A DNA stretch of 64,000 nt, from positions 372,001 through 436,000 of the forward strand of contig NZ_QAOG01000004.1 of NCBI RefSeq assembly GCF_003050705.1, in the 5' to 3' direction. The position numbers were made by a program, and so were the translations under genes. The stretch comes from Sphingomonas aurantiaca. Its GTDB lineage: Bacteria > Pseudomonadota > Alphaproteobacteria > Sphingomonadales > Sphingomonadaceae. Shown piece by piece: positions 60,322-64,000 of the stretch. The first letter of the stretch is position 1. Every line of letters begins with the position of its first letter. The notes under the pieces were generated by a model. It saw only the letters and a program-made list of their open reading frames with translations, did not search any database and was not told where the DNA came from.

Positions 60322-61782
60322 TCAGCCCTGCACCACCCTTATGGTCGATTCGGTCGGGTCGACCGGATCCATCACGAAAGCGCCTGCATCACGGTTCGCG
60401 ACCAGCCACGCGACGTGCGCAGCCGTGATGCGCTGACCCGGAACCAGACGAGGGACACCGGGCGGCGCAGGCGCGATCATCTCAGCCGCGATACGTCCGG
60501 CAGCGCCTTCATAGGCAATCATCTCGGCAGGACCGTAGAATGCCGCATGCCCCGGCATCGCCATGTCGACGGACAGCGTGCCAACCCCCGGAGTGGGCGC
60601 AATTGTCGGCAGGATAGAGGGGTCTGACGCAAGCTGCTTCACAAGGTCTTGCAGACCGTGGACGAGCTTGCGCAAGTCGGACTTGGTTGTTCCCAGCGAT
60701 AGAACCGCGAGGATATGCCGGGCGTCGGACAGTCCCATGCTGATGCGGTGATACTTGTAGAGCCAGTCGTCGATGGCATATCCCGATACGCCCAGCGCCG
60801 AGACGTCGATCAGCACCTTGGTAACGTCCAGATCGGCCGCTGGCGGCAGGTGATCATGGCCGAACACACGCAGCGGCGCGATACCTGCAATCTTCCTGCG
60901 GACCATGTTCGCCCGCGCAATGACGCTGGTCCACATCTGTTCACCGTTCAGCGCGTGGTCGCGCCGGGTCGCATCGAGCGTCGCGAGGATGGGCACGGAC
61001 GGGCTGGTGGTCTCGAAGAGTTCATAGGCCATCCACAGACGCTGGCGATCGATCAGCTCGCCCTTGGCAACGATCACCGACCCCTGTGCGAGCGCCCCCA
61101 TCGTCTTGTGCGCGCTGTAGACGGCGAGATCCGCCCCCTTTGTCAGCGGATCGTCAGGCAGCCCTTCACAAAATGCGAACGCACCACCCCAGGCGGCATC
61201 GACGATCAGGGGGATGCCGTGATCATGACAGACGGTGGCGAGCGCGGCTATATCGCTGGTCACGCCGTAATAGGTCGGGCTGACGACGATGAACGCCTTG
61301 GCGGTCGGATGCGCCGCCAGGACGGCGCTGAGCGCGCGCGGCTCGACGCCGTGCTCGATATCCCATCCCTCGTCGATCTGTACGGGCACGATGACGGCAT
61401 CGAGCCCCGTTGCCAGCGCATAGGTTCGCTCGGCCTTATGCGCGCTCGCGGCGATCAGGATGGTGTCGCCCGGCCTGGCGACGGCCGCCATCGCGGTGTG
61501 AAGGCTCTGCGTGGATCCGCCGGTCACGAACCGGCAGAAGTCGGCATTCCAAGCCTCTGCAGCGATCTCGTGCGCACGTTGCAGGGCGAGTTTACCCTCG
61601 GTACGATCGTCGAGGCCCTTCGGCGTCAGCACATCGGCTTCGAAGACCCGCTTGCCGAGCAGTGCCTTCATACCCCCGGGAATTACTGCGCCCTGGTTGT
61701 GGCCGGGCGCCCCGAAGCCGATGACCGGCCGCTTCTCGATTGCCGTCAGCGCGTCGGCCAACGGCGCAATCTTCTGATCCAT
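60322..61782 (-). CDS. Orn/Lys/Arg decarboxylase-family PLP enzyme
   Basis: 486 residues, fold-type-I PLP protein of the basic amino-acid decarboxylase family. GFGAPGHNQGAVIPGGM, the loop FVTGGSTQSLHTAM, VVSPTYYGVTSDIAAL, Asp195 in PLIVDAAWGGAF and the Schiff-base Lys226 in VYSAHKTMGALAQ are present; the C-terminal domain ends ESTIRVVQG. It lacks the N-terminal wing domain of acid-inducible decarboxylases, so it is of the short (SpeA-like/YaaO) type. The start at 61782 has GAGAGGG upstream. It may make a polyamine precursor. Confidence 0.88.
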   Translation of the reverse strand: MDQKIAPLADALTAIEKRPVIGFGAPGHNQGAVIPGGMKALLGKRVFEADVLTPKGLDDRTEGKLALQRAHEIAAEAWNADFCRFVTGGSTQSLHTAMAAVARPGDTILIAASAHKAERTYALATGLDAVIVPVQIDEGWDIEHGVEPRALSAVLAAHPTAKAFIVVSPTYYGVTSDIAALATVCHDHGIPLIVDAAWGGAFAFCEGLPDDPLTKGADLAVYSAHKTMGALAQGSVIVAKGELIDRQRLWMAYELFETTSPSVPILATLDATRRDHALNGEQMWTSVIARANMVRRKIAGIAPLRVFGHDHLPPAADLDVTKVLIDVSALGVSGYAIDDWLYKYHRISMGLSDARHILAVLSLGTTKSDLRKLVHGLQDLVKQLASDPSILPTIAPTPGVGTLSVDMAMPGHAAFYGPAEMIAYEGAAGRIAAEMIAPAPPGVPRLVPGQRITAAHVAWLVANRDAGAFVMDPVDPTESTIRVVQG

Positions 61783-62071
61783 GCCTAACCCTCTCGTGAT
61801 CGAGTGGCTCAAACGCACGGCCGCCGGAAAAGCCCGCGAGGATCGTTGATCTTCGTTACCAAACAAGACGTTACCGGTTGGCGGGCATGGACCAGAACTG
61901 CCGCCTGCCTAGCTTGGGCAGTCTGTCGGCGGGCTACTGCAATAGTGAGGACAAGGACGCGACCGGCACCCTCTCGGGACCGTCGGCCGGCTACAGCGCA
62001 GTGCGGGCACGCTTGCGCCCGGTCAGCTACCCGCCGCAACCAGGTTCGCATGGTGACATGAACCGATATGC

Positions 62072-62362
62072 CTACCGTGTATCGGGTCGGCGGGTCGGCG
62101 CATGAAAATCCGCAGGTTTGTCCGCGATCCAATGCAGGAAGCGGCTAATATCCGGGCGAGCCTTCAACACCGCGACGTCCGCGAATGTGGTGGCGAGCTC
62201 CTGGTTGGAGACGCTGGCATGGATGATGCGGTGACAGATCGGATGGACCGGCATGACTTCCGTGCCACCGCGGCTTTTCGGTATCCGGTGATGCCATTCG
62301 ACTTTTTTACCGAGGGGCCGCTCGCACAGCCCGCACCGACCGATGTGCTCGGTGGACGTCAT
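62072..62362 (-). CDS. HNH endonuclease-like protein
   Basis: 96 residues. Cys10-x-x-Cys13 (CGLCERPL) and the HNH core WHHRIPKSRGG ... MPVHPICHRIIHA give the beta-beta-alpha metal motif; the C-terminal helices (QELATTFADVAVLKARPDIS) resemble small sphingomonad HNH proteins. ATG at 62362 is chosen with AAGG 5 bases upstream; an upstream GTG/ATG pair lacks a site. Nothing points to a mobile element around it, so a stand-alone nicking or housekeeping role is possible. Confidence 0.75.
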   Translation of the reverse strand: MTSTEHIGRCGLCERPLGKKVEWHHRIPKSRGGTEVMPVHPICHRIIHASVSNQELATTFADVAVLKARPDISRFLHWIADKPADFHAPTRRPDTR

Positions 62363-62464
62363 CCGAGCCTTGGCCTGGACCAGACCCGCTATCCGTTTCA
62401 CCCGTCCGCCCATCACCGAAATATGGTGTTGCGCGGGGGAATATCCAGCGGCCTCAAAACCTTG

Positions 62465-63397
62465 TCAGGCGCCAGCCGCCATAATCCGCTGCAGGGTCGA
62501 TCGTATCGCGATCCACCAGAAACAGGCGAAGCCCCGGGCCTTGTGGCGCAGGCGGAACCAGTAGAATCGCCTGATGCCGGCATGCGTGGTCACCGGCCGC
62601 GTCAGGTCGAAGCGCACTGCCAGAATGTCGTCCACGATGGCACGAAGCGCGCGCCGGTCGGAGAAGAGATATTTGGCGTACAGCGCACCATCGCCAAAGC
62701 TGTAGCCCGCGAGCAGCCGGGTCTCATCGTCAACATCGCGACGCCCGTGGTGATGGTCGACCACCATCAGCGGGTCATAGAGCACCGCAACGCCAAGGCC
62801 TGCCGCACGAAACAGGAAGTCCGTGTCCTCGGCCGCGACGAATGGCGCACCGGCGCCGAACCGTTCATCGAAGCATCCCGTCAACCGTCGGACATCCGCG
62901 GTGAACGCCAGATTTGCCCCCATGACGAAACCGCCCGGAAACCCTTTCGAAGGTGCGACCATCGGGTGATCTTCGAGCTTGATGGTGACGGGGAGATCGG
63001 CAGGGTTGCCCAGCAGGATCCGGCCGCCAATGATCGCCGGTCCGCTGACCCTTTCGAACGCGGCGCAGAGCGCTGAGAAATAGTCTTCGTGCAGGACGCA
63101 ATCGTCATCGGTCATGGCCACGATGCGACCAGTGCAGTGTGCCAGCCCTGCGTTGCGGGCACGGGCGAGCCCTGGATGCGGCTCTTGGACGAGATGGACG
63201 GGGAAGGCCTGCACCGCCTGCCATCGCGCCAATCGCCGCGGGGTATCGTCGAGCGAGCCGTTGTCGACCAGGACGACTTCCACGGCAAGATGGCCGGCAT
63301 AGGCTGCCGCCCGCTCCACGGACTCGAGCGTCGACGCTAGCGAATTGGCCCGATTTCGCGTGCAGATGAGGAGACTGACGTCGATCGCCTGCGTCAC
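62465..63397 (-). CDS. Family 2 glycosyltransferase
   Basis: 310 residues. GT-A fold: SLLICTRNRANSLASTLESV (UDP side), EVVLVDNGSLDDTPR, and the metal-binding TDDDC near 115 with FVAAEDTDFLFRA near 225 (catalytic acidic). No membrane helix, so it acts at the inner face. The start GTG at 63397 overlaps the upstream stop (GTGA); upstream open sequence is antisense to the next gene. Probably adds a sugar in exopolysaccharide assembly, as it is linked to a pyruvyl transferase. Confidence 0.9.
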   Translation of the reverse strand: MTQAIDVSLLICTRNRANSLASTLESVERAAAYAGHLAVEVVLVDNGSLDDTPRRLARWQAVQAFPVHLVQEPHPGLARARNAGLAHCTGRIVAMTDDDCVLHEDYFSALCAAFERVSGPAIIGGRILLGNPADLPVTIKLEDHPMVAPSKGFPGGFVMGANLAFTADVRRLTGCFDERFGAGAPFVAAEDTDFLFRAAGLGVAVLYDPLMVVDHHHGRRDVDDETRLLAGYSFGDGALYAKYLFSDRRALRAIVDDILAVRFDLTRPVTTHAGIRRFYWFRLRHKARGFACFWWIAIRSTLQRIMAAGA

Positions 63398-64000
63398 GTT
63401 GCGCTGATGCGCTGCTTGGCCAGGACCAGGGCCTGTTCGCTCGTCGTCGCCCTCGTCACGATCGCATCCGGCCCGGCCCAGGCGTCCAGATATGCTGCGA
63501 TCTTGCCGTATTCGTTGTCGAGCACGACATGGGGGATACCAAGCAGGTCCGCGATGATGTGGCCGTGCAGCCGATCCGTCACGACGACCCGGCCCTGCGA
63601 GAGCAGCCGCAGCCCCCGGTCGACGCGGGCGACGGCTTGCGCCTCGCGCGCCGTCGCGCTGCTCCCGAGCGGCAGATCGGCATCGTCCTCGAGCCAGTCG
63701 ACGACGGTCGCTCCATCCTCCGACGGTACCGCATAGCCCTGCCGTTCGTCGTCGGTGCGCATCAGCATCAGCACGTCGCCTTGCGGCGCGCCACGCAGTT
63801 GTTCGCCCAAAGCATAGGCCGAGTCCGGTGCGAGGTGCGATGGGCATGCCAGATGCCGGCGCGCGAAGTCCAGGCTGCGGGCATCACGGACGTAGAGGAC
63901 GAAGTCCGGATGGTCGGCGACGAGCCTGGCGAACCGATCGACCTGCGCCGGCACGCGAAAGTGGATCGACTGGGGGAGCTGCACGACGGTTCGGTCGCGC
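63394..64000 (-). CDS. Polysaccharide pyruvyl transferase family protein (5' end outside window)
   Basis: The frame is open to the window edge, so only about the last 200 residues are seen. VVQLPQSIHF, VLYVRDARSLDFARRHL and the late VVVTDRLHGHIIADLLGIPHVVLDN with EYGKIAAYLDAW are the C-terminal signature of the pyruvyl transferase family, which adds ketal pyruvate to exopolysaccharide sugars. It overlaps the GT2 start (GTGA). Suggests that an exopolysaccharide cluster continues beyond 64000. Confidence 0.88.
   Translation of the reverse strand, partial: RDRTVVQLPQSIHFRVPAQVDRFARLVADHPDFVLYVRDARSLDFARRHLACPSHLAPDSAYALGEQLRGAPQGDVLMLMRTDDERQGYAVPSEDGATVVDWLEDDADLPLGSSATAREAQAVARVDRGLRLLSQGRVVVTDRLHGHIIADLLGIPHVVLDNEYGKIAAYLDAWAGPDAIVTRATTSEQALVLAKQRISAT

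Noticed and set aside
1..64000. CRISPR arrays, tRNA or rRNA genes, intact insertion sequences, attachment sites
   Set aside because: I looked for regularly spaced repeats, cloverleaf-like segments and transposase motifs and recognised none.

Overview
The window is high-GC, densely packed alphaproteobacterial chromosome, most likely from a sphingomonad (Sphingomonas or a close relative). I infer this from Caulobacter-type oxidative xylose genes, three TonB-dependent receptor genes, a periplasmic S1/P1-like nuclease beside a receptor, and many head-to-tail genes overlapping by 1 to 14 bases. I recognise no tRNA, rRNA, CRISPR array, intact insertion sequence or replication origin.

Layout. (1) 1-12.9 kb: a pentosan locus. 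On the minus strand lie a periplasmic aldose epimerase, xylonate dehydratase (xylD), two secreted GH43 glycosidases, a secreted SGNH O-acetylesterase, xylX, xylB and the start of xylC; a FucP-type sugar/H+ symporter diverges from them. Side chains and acetyl groups would be removed outside the cytoplasm, and xylose oxidised through xylonate to 2-ketoglutarate semialdehyde (Weimberg route). The last enzyme is not in the window. (2) 12.9-14.9 kb: small genes, a G13 tract and a decayed TupA-like ATP-grasp gene. (3) 14.9-21.5 kb: a heavy-metal RND pump with its outer-membrane channel but no adaptor gene, divergent from a response regulator/sensor kinase pair.

(4) 21.5-26.7 kb: a tightly overlapping six-gene operon, the most novel part of the window. 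It encodes a thermostable-hemolysin-family (GNAT-like) protein, an acyl-AMP-ligase fused in frame to a heme-oxygenase-like iron oxidase domain, an SDR, a TPR protein, a SAM methyltransferase and a PAP2 phosphatase. It looks like an undescribed small-molecule or lipid pathway. (5) 27-31 kb: a DUF3833 lipoprotein, a membrane protein, a SnoaL-like protein and an MFS/DeoR pair. (6) 31.2-34.4 kb: a rearranged segment where a TonB receptor lacking its 3' end meets a DUF2332 gene lacking its 3' end, tail to tail, beside an HxlR remnant. (7) 34.4-41.2 kb: a chemoreceptor, an Oar-like TonB receptor and an S1/P1 nuclease.

(8) 41.5-44.3 kb: arsRCBH arsenic resistance. (9) 44.5-47.7 kb: a TonB siderophore receptor with a PepSY reductase-like membrane protein. 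(10) 48-49.9 kb: a TetR regulator and MFS exporter with two matching operators and a 16-bp perfect inverted repeat over the exporter's ribosome-binding region. (11) 50.3-52.5 kb: DUF2252 and a stress-type SDR. (12) 52.7-56.6 kb: cyoABCD quinol oxidase. (13) 56.8-64 kb: an SDR, a Gly-rich membrane protein, a YdcZ-type transporter, a nucleoside deaminase, a PLP decarboxylase, an HNH protein, a GT2 glycosyltransferase and a truncated polysaccharide pyruvyl transferase, the last two probably the edge of an exopolysaccharide locus.
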